Notes under the pieces: model-generated | Seen by the model: the letters and a program-made list of their open reading frames with translations, nothing else | Told to the model about the DNA's origin: nothing | Databases searched by the model: none | In this document: piece after piece, positions 9,128 to 18,785 of the stretch | Layout of the letters: every line of letters starts with the position of its first letter | Position numbering within the stretch: the first letter of the stretch is position 1 | From: Bombilactobacillus bombi | GTDB lineage: Bacteria > Bacillota > Bacilli > Lactobacillales > Lactobacillaceae | Length of the DNA stretch: 64,000 nt | Reading direction: 5' to 3' (one strand) | Assembly (NCBI RefSeq): GCF_964340835.1 | Contig: NZ_OZ204251.1 | Position numbers and translations under genes: made by a program

Positions 9128-11053
9128 ATGGATTACGAAAAAGAATTATTGGCTTTATTAAAAAATAATGATTGGATTACATCTCATGATCTGTCTACGC
9201 TTCTCAATTGCTCAACCAGAACAATAAAAAAATATATATCAAGATTAAAAGAAACTTATCTTATAATATCTTCTAACAAAGGATATAAATTATGCTATCC
9301 TTCGTCAAAACTTATTAATAATTCAAAGAATAAAGATATACCTCAAAATCAACGAGAGAGAGTAAAATTTATAATTAAAGAACTAACAATAAATTCTAGT
9401 AAAGAAATTACATTAGATGATTTAATAGATCTTTTATTTATCAGTGAAAGCTCTTTAAGAAAAGATATACTAGCAACAGAAAAATTTTTAAACAAATATA
9501 ATTGTAAAATATTGATCAAAAAAAGAAATTTACATTTGTTAGGTAAAGAATCAGACATCAGAAAACTAATCTCAGATATTATTCGCCAAGAATCTAATAG
9601 CAGTTTTTTTGATTTAAAAAACCTATCAACATTCTTTCCTGAATACGATATTAATAAACTTAGAAACAAGATACATGAAATTATGTCTTCTTATAAATTA
9701 AAAATTACTGATATTGCTTTAGCCTCTTTAACAAGACATTTAGTTATAACTATGTACAGACTTAAAACTAAAAATATCCATATGACAACCAAAATAATGA
9801 ATAATTTTGTGAACAATAATCAAGAAATTATTCATTCTATTGTTGGAGATATTTCTGGCTTTATTAAAGATTATTACGATGTTCAATTATATGATGACGA
9901 GAAACAAGAATTAGGACTGTTAATTTATTCTAAAATTTTTCAAAGCGAAAATATGAACCATTTCTCTATTAGTAGTAGTAAATCAAATGGAATTAACTTT
10001 AGTACTAATAAAATCAAAAAATTTATAAATGAAATGGTTAAACAAGTATATTCAACTTTTTATATTCAATTAAATTATGTAGATTTTAAAAAAAGATTTA
10101 ATGTGCATTTGCAAGGATTAATTTTTCGAAGTGAAAATAATTTGATGGCTGATAATCCTCTAACTAAATCAACTAAGTTAGAAGTTCCCTTTCTTTATGA
10201 AATAGCTGTATTTATATCTAACTTAATAAGTAAACAATTTAATATAAATATTAATGATGACGAAATCACTTATATTGTATTTCACATTGGATCTTACTTA
10301 GAAGAAAAATCATTAAAAAATAAAGATACTACAAAATATAATTGCACATTATTATTTCCTAATATTGGACATTCATATTCAAGTTATCAAAAAATTATCG
10401 AAGATAATTTTTCTAAAGTATTGGTTGTTAATAAAGTGATTACTGAATTTAGTGAATTTAACAATAAAGAGAAAGGTACACTACTTATCACATCTGTAAG
10501 CGATATCAAAAGTAGCTATAAATATGTAGTTACAGTTTCTCCATTACTTACAAATAGAGATTTTATGAAAATTAAAAATATAATAAAACAGATAAAAAAT
10601 GAAGAAATATATTATACTACTCGTTCTAATTTAATGGATATTTTTTCTGAAAATATTTTTTCTATAGAAACAAATTTCAAAAGCAAATGGGAAGTCATAT
10701 ATTTTATGTGTAATGAACTATTAAAGCAAAAATATATTACAGAAAAGTATATTAACGAAGTTACTTATAGAGAAAAACTATCTAGTACTGCTTTTGGGAA
10801 ATTTGCAATCCCTCATTCATTAAATATGGATGCTATCAAAACTGGAATTTATGTTGTTATACAAAAAAATCCAATTAAATGGGATGACAATGAGGTTAAT
10901 ATAGTTTTCTTACTTGCATTTTCTCATAAAAATCGATATGTATTCAGAAAAACTTTTGAGCAGATAACTGATAAGTTACTTCAACCTAAAACTCTAACTA
11001 AAGTTATTTCTAGTACAAATTTTGATGAATTTATGGATAATATATTAAAATAG
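9128..11053 (+). CDS. PRD-domain transcriptional regulator (LicR/MtlR-like, with PTS IIA-like C-terminus)
   Basis: A 641 aa regulator controlled by PTS phosphorylation. An N-terminal HTH (LLNCSTRTIKKYISRLKE) and a second HTH near residue 100 (LFISESSLRKDILATEKFL) are followed by two PRD regions with conserved His (LTRHLVITMYRLK; VFHIGSYLEEK). A IIB-like segment comes next. The C-terminal domain resembles EIIA-mannitol/fructose (AFGKFAIPHSLNMDAIKTGIYV), with a His in IPHS. I chose the ATG at 9128, eight bases after GGGAG; a GTG nine bases earlier lacks a ribosome site. It is divergent from the PTS operon, which it most likely activates. The IIB-like part lacks an obvious Cys motif. Confidence 0.88.
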   Translation: MDYEKELLALLKNNDWITSHDLSTLLNCSTRTIKKYISRLKETYLIISSNKGYKLCYPSSKLINNSKNKDIPQNQRERVKFIIKELTINSSKEITLDDLIDLLFISESSLRKDILATEKFLNKYNCKILIKKRNLHLLGKESDIRKLISDIIRQESNSSFFDLKNLSTFFPEYDINKLRNKIHEIMSSYKLKITDIALASLTRHLVITMYRLKTKNIHMTTKIMNNFVNNNQEIIHSIVGDISGFIKDYYDVQLYDDEKQELGLLIYSKIFQSENMNHFSISSSKSNGINFSTNKIKKFINEMVKQVYSTFYIQLNYVDFKKRFNVHLQGLIFRSENNLMADNPLTKSTKLEVPFLYEIAVFISNLISKQFNININDDEITYIVFHIGSYLEEKSLKNKDTTKYNCTLLFPNIGHSYSSYQKIIEDNFSKVLVVNKVITEFSEFNNKEKGTLLITSVSDIKSSYKYVVTVSPLLTNRDFMKIKNIIKQIKNEEIYYTTRSNLMDIFSENIFSIETNFKSKWEVIYFMCNELLKQKYITEKYINEVTYREKLSSTAFGKFAIPHSLNMDAIKTGIYVVIQKNPIKWDDNEVNIVFLLAFSHKNRYVFRKTFEQITDKLLQPKTLTKVISSTNFDEFMDNILK

Positions 11054-11081
11054 AAAAATCATTTTATATATTTTTTCCACC

Positions 11082-11128
11082 AAAAAAGTCCTAAAACTTG
11101 ACCAATTGTCAAATTTCAGGACTTTTTA
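11082..11128. terminator. bidirectional terminator after PRD regulator and flippase gene
   Basis: The stem AAAAAAGTCCT / AGGACTTTTT encloses a 25-base loop and ends in a T-run on either strand. It separates two convergent genes. Confidence 0.75.
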
Positions 11129-11129
11129 T

Positions 11130-12794
11130 TTATTTAATATGAAGTTTGCGACGCAATGTAGCAATTTTTGGTCCTACAATCTTTTCTGCAATGCGTACTT
11201 TTAAGATTAAATAACTATAAATCAAAGCACCCACAATAACTTCAACGACCAACAAAGCTACCGATAAAATCCGGTTATCTGGTGAAATAAAGTGATATCC
11301 TATCCAGTCAATTAATATTACTACAACTAACATAAATACTGATAACAGTAAGATGCCAAAGGTTCGCCGAATTGTTTGATTGATATCAAAGCCAAACTTA
11401 GTCTGTAATAAGCGAAACATTAAAATTGAAGTGACTAACATTCCGATACCTGTAGCCAGTAATGGCCCAAATGTATGAAAGAAATAAATACATGGGTATT
11501 GGGCGATAATCTTGACTCCAAACCCCACTAAAAAGTATTTAATGGCTAGTCCATTTTGATAAAGGCCTTGCAAAATAGCCGATAATACCGTGAATAAGGC
11601 TAACAAAATGGCAATAATAGAATTGAATTGCAAGATATAAATTCCTAATTGATCATAACGATAAAACAAAATATATAACGGCTTAGATACTGCATACATC
11701 CCTAAGGCCGAAGGAATCATCACTAAAAAAAATAGCTGCAAAGTACTGCCAATTTGTTCATTCACATCTTTAGCATCATGCCGTGAATAGGCAGCAGATA
11801 ACAATGGTATGGCAGTTACTGCCAAAGCAGTCGACAATGAAACAATAATCATAATAATTTTATTTGTATTAAAGCTAAACAGCGCATATAGTGCATTCAA
11901 AGTATCTGTTGATAAATGTTGCACCGTGTTCATCATGAAGTTAAAAGTTTGCTGATCAAAAATCTGAAATAAAATAATCCCAGAATCCAAAATAATAAAT
12001 GGCAGTGCTTGACTCCAAATTTCTACAAAGAAATTTTGCCCACTAGTATCAATTTCATTATTGCTGCCTTGCGATAATTTACGTAGACGTGGTAATTGTT
12101 TGATAAAATAAATAATCAAAATTCCCAGGCCAAAAATAGCACCAATAAAAGCAGCAAAAGTAGACTGAGCTACTGCATTAATATAGCTTCCCTTTTGAAC
12201 TTTCATAATGAAATACGTTGCGGCCAAAATATAAATTACTCGGGCTACTTGTTCAATAAACTGAGAAATAGCTGACGGCGCCATTTGTTCGTAGCCTTGG
12301 AAATATCCTCGTACGATACTCATAATGGGAATAATTAACAACGCCCAAGATAAAGCTCGTAAAACAGGCACTACATTTTGATCGCCACCAGATAATATCA
12401 CTGCTAAAACGGGAGCACCGAAGTACATAACAGCAGCTGTTATTACTCCCGTAATGGCCATAATCTTTAATCCTTGTTTAAACAGTTTATTACCCGTAGC
12501 ATATTCATTAATTGCATTATAATGGGCAATTTGCTTCGAAATTGCTCCCGGGATCCCCGCAGTCGAAATAATCAAAAACAAACTATAAATATTGTAGCCC
12601 TTACCAAAGAGCGAATTAGCTAATTTGGCAGTTAATAAGGAGCCAAACCAATTATTCCAAGGAATAACATAGATTGCACCGAGAATTCTTGAAAAAATAC
12701 TCCCAGCTGTCATCCATGCTGAGCCTTTAATCAAAGACGCTTTACTTTGCGAATTAGACTCAGAAGTAATGGATGCTTGAGTATCATTATCCAT
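11130..12794 (-). CDS. polysaccharide biosynthesis / MurJ-like MOP flippase (YtgP/SpoVB family)
   Basis: Integral membrane protein of 554 aa with about 14 hydrophobic segments. It belongs to the MOP superfamily branch that holds YtgP/MurJ-type lipid II flippases and SpoVB. Recognisable parts are GSAWMTAGSIFSRILGAIYVIPW at the N-terminus, AGIPGAISKQIAHYNA near residue 80, and LRALSWALLIIPIMSIVRGYFQG. A short Ser/Gln-rich cytoplasmic start precedes the first helix. It follows leuS by 32 bp with an AGAGGACG ribosome site, so it may be transcribed from the leuS T-box leader. The transported lipid could be lipid II or another polyprenyl-linked glycan. Confidence 0.87.
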   Translation of the reverse strand: MDNDTQASITSESNSQSKASLIKGSAWMTAGSIFSRILGAIYVIPWNNWFGSLLTAKLANSLFGKGYNIYSLFLIISTAGIPGAISKQIAHYNAINEYATGNKLFKQGLKIMAITGVITAAVMYFGAPVLAVILSGGDQNVVPVLRALSWALLIIPIMSIVRGYFQGYEQMAPSAISQFIEQVARVIYILAATYFIMKVQKGSYINAVAQSTFAAFIGAIFGLGILIIYFIKQLPRLRKLSQGSNNEIDTSGQNFFVEIWSQALPFIILDSGIILFQIFDQQTFNFMMNTVQHLSTDTLNALYALFSFNTNKIIMIIVSLSTALAVTAIPLLSAAYSRHDAKDVNEQIGSTLQLFFLVMIPSALGMYAVSKPLYILFYRYDQLGIYILQFNSIIAILLALFTVLSAILQGLYQNGLAIKYFLVGFGVKIIAQYPCIYFFHTFGPLLATGIGMLVTSILMFRLLQTKFGFDINQTIRRTFGILLLSVFMLVVVILIDWIGYHFISPDNRILSVALLVVEVIVGALIYSYLILKVRIAEKIVGPKIATLRRKLHIK

Positions 12795-12826
12795 TGAATC
12801 GTCCTCTCTGAATGATATCGAAGCTC

Positions 12827-15247
12827 TTATTTTACTACAATATTAACAATTTTGTTAGGAACAACAATTACTTTGACAATCTTTTTGTCACCAATAAATT
12901 TTTGTACACGCTCATTATTTTCTGCCATTTTTTGCAGTTGCGCTTTATCAGTATTTAGAGGAACAGTTACTTTATCACGCAATTTGCCATTAACTTGAAA
13001 GATTACAGCAACGTCTTGTTCGACTAAGTCAGCTGCTTGATATGTTGGCCAATTAGCATAAGTGATTGATTCTTGATGTCCTAACTTTTGCCACAATTCT
13101 TCCATCATATGGGGTGCAACAGGTGCTAACAATTTCACTAATCCTTCTGCATATGCTCGAGGGAAGAATTTAGCCTTTTGAACAGTATTGCAAAAGACCA
13201 TCATTTGTGAAATGGCGGTATTGAACTGTAACTTCTCATAACGTTCTGTGACAGCCTTGACAGTTTCGTTATAAACTTTTTTCAATTCCGGATTGTCTTG
13301 ATCCAAAATAAAATCAGTGCGCAAAGTATTATCATCATCATTATTGATGTACAAGCGCCAAACTCTTTCTAAGAAACGATATGAACCTGCTAAACCATCT
13401 TCACTCCAAGAAATTGAGGCATCTAGTGGTCCCATAAACATTTCATAAACGCGCAAAGTATCAGCGCCATATTCGGCAACTACATCATCAGGATTAACCA
13501 CATTACCTTTAGACTTGGACATTTTTTCGTGATTTTCACCTAAAATCATCCCTTGATTAAATAACTTTTGGAAAGGTTCGACAGTTGGGACTACACCAAT
13601 ATCGTATAAGAATTTGTGCCAAAAACGAGCATATAACAAATGTAAAACAGCATGTTCGGCGCCACCAATATATAAGTCTACTGGTAACCATTCTTTAAGT
13701 TTGTCAAAATCAGCAATTGTATTTTGATTATGCGGATCCACATAACGTAAATAATACCAAGAACTACCCGCCCATTGAGGCATAGTATTAGTTTCTCGCC
13801 GGCCCTTGCGGCCATTTTTGTCAACAACATTCACCCAATCAGTCAAATTAGCTAAAGGACTTTCAACACTACCAGAAGGCTTGATATCTGCTTCTGCTGG
13901 TAACTCTAACGGTAGTTCATCCTCTGGTACTAGTGTTGTTTCCCCATCTTCCCAATGAATAACTGGAATAGGTTCTCCCCAATATCTTTGCCGTGAAAAG
14001 ACCCAGTCACGCAGGCGATAGTTGACTTTCTTTTGACCAACTTGATGTTCTTCTAACCAGGCAACTATTTTGGCAATGGCTTGCTCTTTGTCTAAGTCAT
14101 TTAAAAAACCTGAATTAATATGCTTCCCGTCTCCTGTATAAGCAGCTTCATCCACATTGCCACCTGCAATTACTGGAACAATTGGCAATTGGAATTTTTG
14201 AGCAAAGTCATAATCCCGTTGATCATGAGCAGGAACAGCCATAATAGCTCCTGTTCCATATGTTGCTAATACATAATCAGAAATCCAAATTGGTACCTGT
14301 TGACCATTAACAGGATTAATAGCATAAGCTCCAGTAAAGACACCGGTTTTTTCAGTATTTAAGTCCGTCCGGTCTAAATCACTCTTGCGCGCTGTTTGTG
14401 CTTGATAATCTTCGACGGCTGCTTTTTGTTCTGGTGTAGTAATTTGGGCCACTAATTCTTTATCTGGTGCCATAACCATGTAAGTAGCACCGAAAATTGT
14501 ATCTGGACGTGTTGTAAAGATATCAAAGGTTAAATCTGTTCCAGCTATAGCAAAAGTTACTTCCGCCCCAATAGAGCGTCCAATCCAGTTGCGTTGCATA
14601 TCTTTAATACTTTCAGGCCAATCTAATAAATCCAAATCATCAATTAATCGATCCGCATAAGCAGTTATTTTTAACATCCATTGCCGCATTGGTTTGCGAT
14701 AAACTGGAAAACCGCCACGTTCAGTTTTACCATCAATAATTTCTTCATTAGCAACCACAGTGCCTAAATCTGGACTCCAATTAACTGGAATTTCAGCTTC
14801 ATAAGCTAAGCCCTTTTTATACAACTGCTCAAAAATCCATTGCGTCCATTTATAGTAGCTGGGATCTGTTGTATTAACTTCACGGTCCCAATCATAGGAA
14901 AATCCTAAAGAATTAATTTGTTTTTTAAAAGTATTAATATTTTTTTGAGTAAAGTCTCGTGGGTTATTGCCAGTTTTGATAGCATATTGTTCTGCTGGTA
15001 AACCAAAAGCATCCCAGCCCATCGGATGCAAGACATTGAATCCTTGCATTCTTTTCATGCGGGCAATAATATCAGTTGCGGTATATCCTTCTGGATGACC
15101 AACATGTAGCCCTTTACCAGATGGATAGGGAAACATGTCTAAAACGTAAAACTTCTTTTTATTTTTGTCGGTTGTAGTCTTAAAGGTCTGGTGTTCTTTC
15201 CAATAGGCCTGCCACTTTTTTTCAATCACATTATGGTTATAACTCAT
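12827..15247 (-). CDS. leuS: leucyl-tRNA synthetase
   Basis: Class I aminoacyl-tRNA synthetase of 806 aa, normal for bacterial LeuRS. It charges tRNA-Leu; five leucine-reading genes or arrays lie elsewhere in this chromosome, three of them in this window. The HIGH-type motif is YPSGKGLHVGHPEGY near residue 45, followed by the signature HPMGWDAFGLPAEQYAIK. The editing domain has TTRPDTIFGATYM near residue 245. The KMSKS motif is at about residue 580 (KMSKSKGNVVNP). The upstream T-box leader indicates control by uncharged tRNA-Leu. Confidence 0.98.
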   Translation of the reverse strand: MSYNHNVIEKKWQAYWKEHQTFKTTTDKNKKKFYVLDMFPYPSGKGLHVGHPEGYTATDIIARMKRMQGFNVLHPMGWDAFGLPAEQYAIKTGNNPRDFTQKNINTFKKQINSLGFSYDWDREVNTTDPSYYKWTQWIFEQLYKKGLAYEAEIPVNWSPDLGTVVANEEIIDGKTERGGFPVYRKPMRQWMLKITAYADRLIDDLDLLDWPESIKDMQRNWIGRSIGAEVTFAIAGTDLTFDIFTTRPDTIFGATYMVMAPDKELVAQITTPEQKAAVEDYQAQTARKSDLDRTDLNTEKTGVFTGAYAINPVNGQQVPIWISDYVLATYGTGAIMAVPAHDQRDYDFAQKFQLPIVPVIAGGNVDEAAYTGDGKHINSGFLNDLDKEQAIAKIVAWLEEHQVGQKKVNYRLRDWVFSRQRYWGEPIPVIHWEDGETTLVPEDELPLELPAEADIKPSGSVESPLANLTDWVNVVDKNGRKGRRETNTMPQWAGSSWYYLRYVDPHNQNTIADFDKLKEWLPVDLYIGGAEHAVLHLLYARFWHKFLYDIGVVPTVEPFQKLFNQGMILGENHEKMSKSKGNVVNPDDVVAEYGADTLRVYEMFMGPLDASISWSEDGLAGSYRFLERVWRLYINNDDDNTLRTDFILDQDNPELKKVYNETVKAVTERYEKLQFNTAISQMMVFCNTVQKAKFFPRAYAEGLVKLLAPVAPHMMEELWQKLGHQESITYANWPTYQAADLVEQDVAVIFQVNGKLRDKVTVPLNTDKAQLQKMAENNERVQKFIGDKKIVKVIVVPNKIVNIVVK

Positions 15248-15263
15248 ATAATCCTCCTTATAA

Positions 15264-15293
15264 AAAAAGTCCTATTGCTTCTTTGCAATAGGA
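15264..15293 (-). terminator. T-box regulatory terminator of leuS
   Basis: On the minus strand GTCCTATTGC-(AAAGAA)-GCAATAGGAC is followed by seven T. It overlaps the T-box antiterminator region, as expected for a conditional terminator. Confidence 0.88.
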
Positions 15294-15480
15294 CGAATGA
15301 CCGCGGTACCACCTAAGTTTTGCATTGAAAATGCAACGCTTATGTAGTTAACGATACCCCGTAAATACCTACTTTATTCAATACTTAAACTTGAGAATGA
15401 GTTCATTAACACCAAATTATGGAATCACACCAATCTTCCACTCTCTGTCAATTTAACGTTAACTACTAGTTTCTCGCTTG
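15264..15480 (-). promoter_or_regulatory. T-box leader (leucine) of leuS
   Basis: The minus strand carries the diagnostic T-box sequence AGGTGGTACCGCGG (15301-15314), followed by a terminator hairpin with an eight-base stem and a T-run (15264-15293). Upstream is a long stem I; an in-place CTC leucine codon at 15399-15401, in the context GAACTCATT, is the probable specifier. Uncharged tRNA-Leu should stabilise the antiterminator and turn on leuS. The 5' end is approximate. Confidence 0.92.
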
Positions 15481-15531
15481 GTTTATTAAATATAATTAAT
15501 AATAACTAGTATTATAGAATAACTAGGCTCA

Positions 15532-16647
15532 TTATTTCAACTCTGAAATTGAATTTTCTTCATTTTCTGATTGTGGCAAATTACTTTTATCGACTGGAAC
15601 TGATGGTTCGGCCTTCGACGTAACTGCGGTTGCTTTTTTAACAGGTATAACTTTTTGTTTTGGAGCTATATTGCTATAACTTTTTACCATTGAATTAGAT
15701 GGTTTAACTGCAGCCTGAGTAATTTCTTTATTAAAGTTAATTTCTTCGGCAATTTCATCATGAGCCGGCGTTGGCATGACAGTTTCTTCTTGTGGTTGAC
15801 TTGGGCTAGCCTGCACAATTGGATGGTTATAATGATTCAAAATAATAATTGGTGCTTGTTGTTTTTGATAAGCATTTTTTGAAGTGACTAAAGTTTGTGC
15901 TTGATTAACTACCCAGTTAACTTTATTTACTACGATATCATTAGCGCTAACTGGACTATTAACTTCTGGTACCTGATCAAAGCGAGTCAAGTCATACTTT
16001 TCAATCATACTGTTTAACTTCTGGTCATAAGTTGTGTCGGTTGCATAATGTCCCGTCAAAGCTCTAGTAGCATCTTGATAAGTTTTTGCGTTGCTTTTCC
16101 AAACTGGTCCGTATAATTGCTCATTAGAACGTAATACACGTACATAATCTTCTAGTGATTCTTTATATGATGGATAACGCCGAAAACCAGAATTAATTGA
16201 AAACAGATTACCGGTTCCATCATCTTCTTGAGTGCTAAAATCAACCGATTGTCCTTGATAATTACCCTTAACACCAAATAAATTGTAGTTAGGAGCTTGT
16301 GCTAAACCACTAGTTCCCCAACCACTTTCTAATAAAGCTTGAGCAATCATTACCGATGCGTATAAATCATTATTATTAGCCAGTCTTTGAGCGGAAAGAC
16401 CTAAATAATTCAAGAACGTTTGGTCACCATAACCATTAGAAGTAATAATATTTTCAGGATTATCAGCATTATCTACACTAATAGTCATTGACACATTATT
16501 CTCAGCAGCGGCCGAATTGATAGTACCTTGGCAGATAACTCCAGCTGTCAATAAACTGACACTAACCATTGATAACTGGTAAATAAACTTATGCTTCATA
16601 TTTTTATGGTTATTTTGCTTTCTCATCAAAAAACTTTTACAATTCAA
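15532..16647 (-). CDS. secreted GH73 N-acetylglucosaminidase (peptidoglycan hydrolase)
   Basis: Cell-wall hydrolase of 371 aa. The start has a signal peptide (KHKFIYQLSMVSVSLLTAGVI, then a likely cleavage after SAAA). The GH73 domain spans about residues 75-220: LYASVMIAQALLESGWGTSGLAQAPNYNLFGVKG contains the catalytic Glu, and FRRYPSYKESLEDYVRVL follows. After the catalytic domain comes a Pro/Ser/Gln/Glu-rich tail of about 130 residues with no LysM or SH3 repeats, so wall attachment is unclear. The TTG at 16647 has a GGAGA site eight bases upstream; an internal ATG at 16626 is the alternative. The family cuts the glycan backbone during wall turnover. Confidence 0.9.
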   Translation of the reverse strand: MNCKSFLMRKQNNHKNMKHKFIYQLSMVSVSLLTAGVICQGTINSAAAENNVSMTISVDNADNPENIITSNGYGDQTFLNYLGLSAQRLANNNDLYASVMIAQALLESGWGTSGLAQAPNYNLFGVKGNYQGQSVDFSTQEDDGTGNLFSINSGFRRYPSYKESLEDYVRVLRSNEQLYGPVWKSNAKTYQDATRALTGHYATDTTYDQKLNSMIEKYDLTRFDQVPEVNSPVSANDIVVNKVNWVVNQAQTLVTSKNAYQKQQAPIIILNHYNHPIVQASPSQPQEETVMPTPAHDEIAEEINFNKEITQAAVKPSNSMVKSYSNIAPKQKVIPVKKATAVTSKAEPSVPVDKSNLPQSENEENSISELK

Positions 16648-16728
16648 TTATAAAATCTCCAAATCCAATTTATCTCTTATTATTTATACTACTAACTATC
16701 ACTAAATAAAACAAGGAGTTTTACCTAA

Positions 16729-17340
16729 ATGAACCAAAACGTAAACAAAATTTTAAAAATTGGCGCTTTATATTTAGGATTCATTGTCATTGCAATAGCT
16801 GTCGTTTTACATTTACAAATTACTCAACAATTTGATAATTTTTTCTTCCAATTGTTACATGCGCCTAATAATCTTTATTTATCTTTCTTTAAAATTATTA
16901 CTAACTTAGGAATGCCAATAATGACTGTAATCCTCAGTTTTATCTGCGGATTAATTCTGCACAGCCGCCAACGCTGGTTTTTAATTACTATCGTCTTAAT
17001 TAATACGATTGGTAATCATTATTTTAAATATTTATTTCAACGTCCTCGACCAACTTTACCGCATTTAGTAACTGTTGGTGGTTACAGTTTTCCTAGTGGA
17101 CATGCCGTTGCTATTACAACTTTTATATTAGCCTTACAAATAATTATTAAACAAAACACCAAAAAACGATTAAGTCTTTATCTATTAGACTTAATCGCTA
17201 TTTTAGTGATACTTAGTCGTATTGTCCTTCAAGTTCACTTTCCTAGTGACGTACTTGCTGGAACAATACTAGCTAGTGCTAACACCTTACTTTTTAAAGA
17301 TCTTGTTTTTGGTAATCAATCAACAACTTCTGATTCTTAG
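16729..17340 (+). CDS. PAP2-family membrane phosphatase
   Basis: Membrane lipid phosphatase of 203 aa with five or six helices. All three PAP2 motifs are present: KYLFQRPRP near residue 105, YSFPSGHAV near 125, and SRIVLQVHFPSDVLAG near 165. Members dephosphorylate phosphatidic acid, phosphatidylglycerol phosphate or undecaprenyl diphosphate; the sequence alone does not say which. It starts at an ATG after AAGGAG. Its last 47 bases overlap the end of the convergent MFS gene. Confidence 0.9.
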   Translation: MNQNVNKILKIGALYLGFIVIAIAVVLHLQITQQFDNFFFQLLHAPNNLYLSFFKIITNLGMPIMTVILSFICGLILHSRQRWFLITIVLINTIGNHYFKYLFQRPRPTLPHLVTVGGYSFPSGHAVAITTFILALQIIIKQNTKKRLSLYLLDLIAILVILSRIVLQVHFPSDVLAGTILASANTLLFKDLVFGNQSTTSDS

Positions 17341-18775
17341 CATCAAAGAGATTAATAATAAATGCGCATAGCAAAATGATAAATCCAACTATATAAATAC
17401 TGTGTAAACCGGAAAAGACTATTTGGCGAGCTGGTTGTAAATATTTGGTTGGAACCAAACCGGCAGTTGACGGATTAATCATCTTATTAACCATGTTAAA
17501 TGTTAATCCTGGCGTATTTTGAACACCTTGGACTAATTTTAAGTTCATTACAATACCAAATATTGAAACCATCAATGTTTGACCTAAGCTCCGCGCTAAG
17601 GTATTGAAACTCGTTGCAGTACCAACTTCTTCAGGAGAAACCACGCTTTGCGAAGTTACTGTGGAAGTTGTCACAGCTAAACCAAAGCCAAAACCATAAA
17701 TTGCAGAAATTAATAAGAAAACATAAAAGGCTGTTTTTAAAGGTAATAATAGATAAAAGATACAACCAGTGAGCAAAAATAATAACGCAATTGTTGTCAA
17801 TCGATGTGGTGGGTATTTGATAATCATTTTTCCAGAAACGTAAGACCCAACCAGCCAAATAACCGAACTAGGAGTTACGGCAAATCCCCCTAATAATGGC
17901 GAAAGGCCAAGCACACTCTGCATCCAGATTGGCAAATAAGCCTCAAAACCAATTAAAAATCCAGAAATCAATAACAAAGTTGCATTTTGAATTACAAATG
18001 CTCGATTGGTGAATAAATGAATTGGTAAAACGGGATCTTCTTGGTGCCGTTCCACTTTAACTAGGATTATCAAAGAAATCACGGCTAATACTAATAAAAC
18101 TAAACTCCAAACAAAGGTATGTGCATTGTTAAGATTTTGTAAACCTAACATCAAAAATACTAAGGACAATGTTAATAACACAATACCTTGATAATCAATG
18201 GCATGGTGCTGTGGTTTAATATCTTCATGTAAAAAGAACTGCACTAAAATAATAGTCAACAAACCAAACGGAATATTAATTGCAAAAACCCAATGCCAAC
18301 TCAATTTGTCAACGATAAAACCACCTAATAACGGTGCCACAATCGAAGCTATTCCCCAAGAAGAGCCATTTAAACCAATCATATTAGCTCTTTTTTCAAT
18401 TGGATAAATATCTGCTAATACAGTATATGTTAATGGTTGAATAGCTCCTGCACCTAACCCTTGTAGAATACGAAAGAAAATTAGCTGCAGCATTGTATGT
18501 GATATGCCACAAAGGAACGAACCAACGACAAAAATTACTAAACCGATGTTTAACAATAATTTGCGTCCATAGCGATCAGATAATTTGCCATAAATTGGTG
18601 TCGTCACAGCACTCATCAATAAATAAATTGAAAACACCCAGTTCATTAAACTTAAACCGTGTAAATCCCCGATAATGGTGGGCATTGCCGTTGAGACAAT
18701 CGTTCCCTCAATTGCTGTCATAAAAGTTGCAATAAAAACAGCAACTGTTACTAATTTTACATTTGTTTTTTTCAC
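17294..18775 (-). CDS. MFS multidrug transporter, DHA2 (14-TM) family
   Basis: Inner-membrane drug:proton antiporter of 493 aa, with about 14 hydrophobic segments. Motif A is GKLSDRYGRK near residue 65. Motif C-like AIYGFGFGLAVTTSTV and the DHA2 signature near the first helices (FIATFMTAIEGTIVSTAMPTI) support the family. The substrate cannot be told. It starts 10 bp after metK, so it is probably read from the same SMK-box transcript. The 3' end overlaps the convergent PAP2 gene by 47 bp. Confidence 0.88.
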   Translation of the reverse strand: MKKTNVKLVTVAVFIATFMTAIEGTIVSTAMPTIIGDLHGLSLMNWVFSIYLLMSAVTTPIYGKLSDRYGRKLLLNIGLVIFVVGSFLCGISHTMLQLIFFRILQGLGAGAIQPLTYTVLADIYPIEKRANMIGLNGSSWGIASIVAPLLGGFIVDKLSWHWVFAINIPFGLLTIILVQFFLHEDIKPQHHAIDYQGIVLLTLSLVFLMLGLQNLNNAHTFVWSLVLLVLAVISLIILVKVERHQEDPVLPIHLFTNRAFVIQNATLLLISGFLIGFEAYLPIWMQSVLGLSPLLGGFAVTPSSVIWLVGSYVSGKMIIKYPPHRLTTIALLFLLTGCIFYLLLPLKTAFYVFLLISAIYGFGFGLAVTTSTVTSQSVVSPEEVGTATSFNTLARSLGQTLMVSIFGIVMNLKLVQGVQNTPGLTFNMVNKMINPSTAGLVPTKYLQPARQIVFSGLHSIYIVGFIILLCAFIINLFDAKNQKLLIDYQKQDL

Positions 18776-18785
18776 AAGCGTTCAA

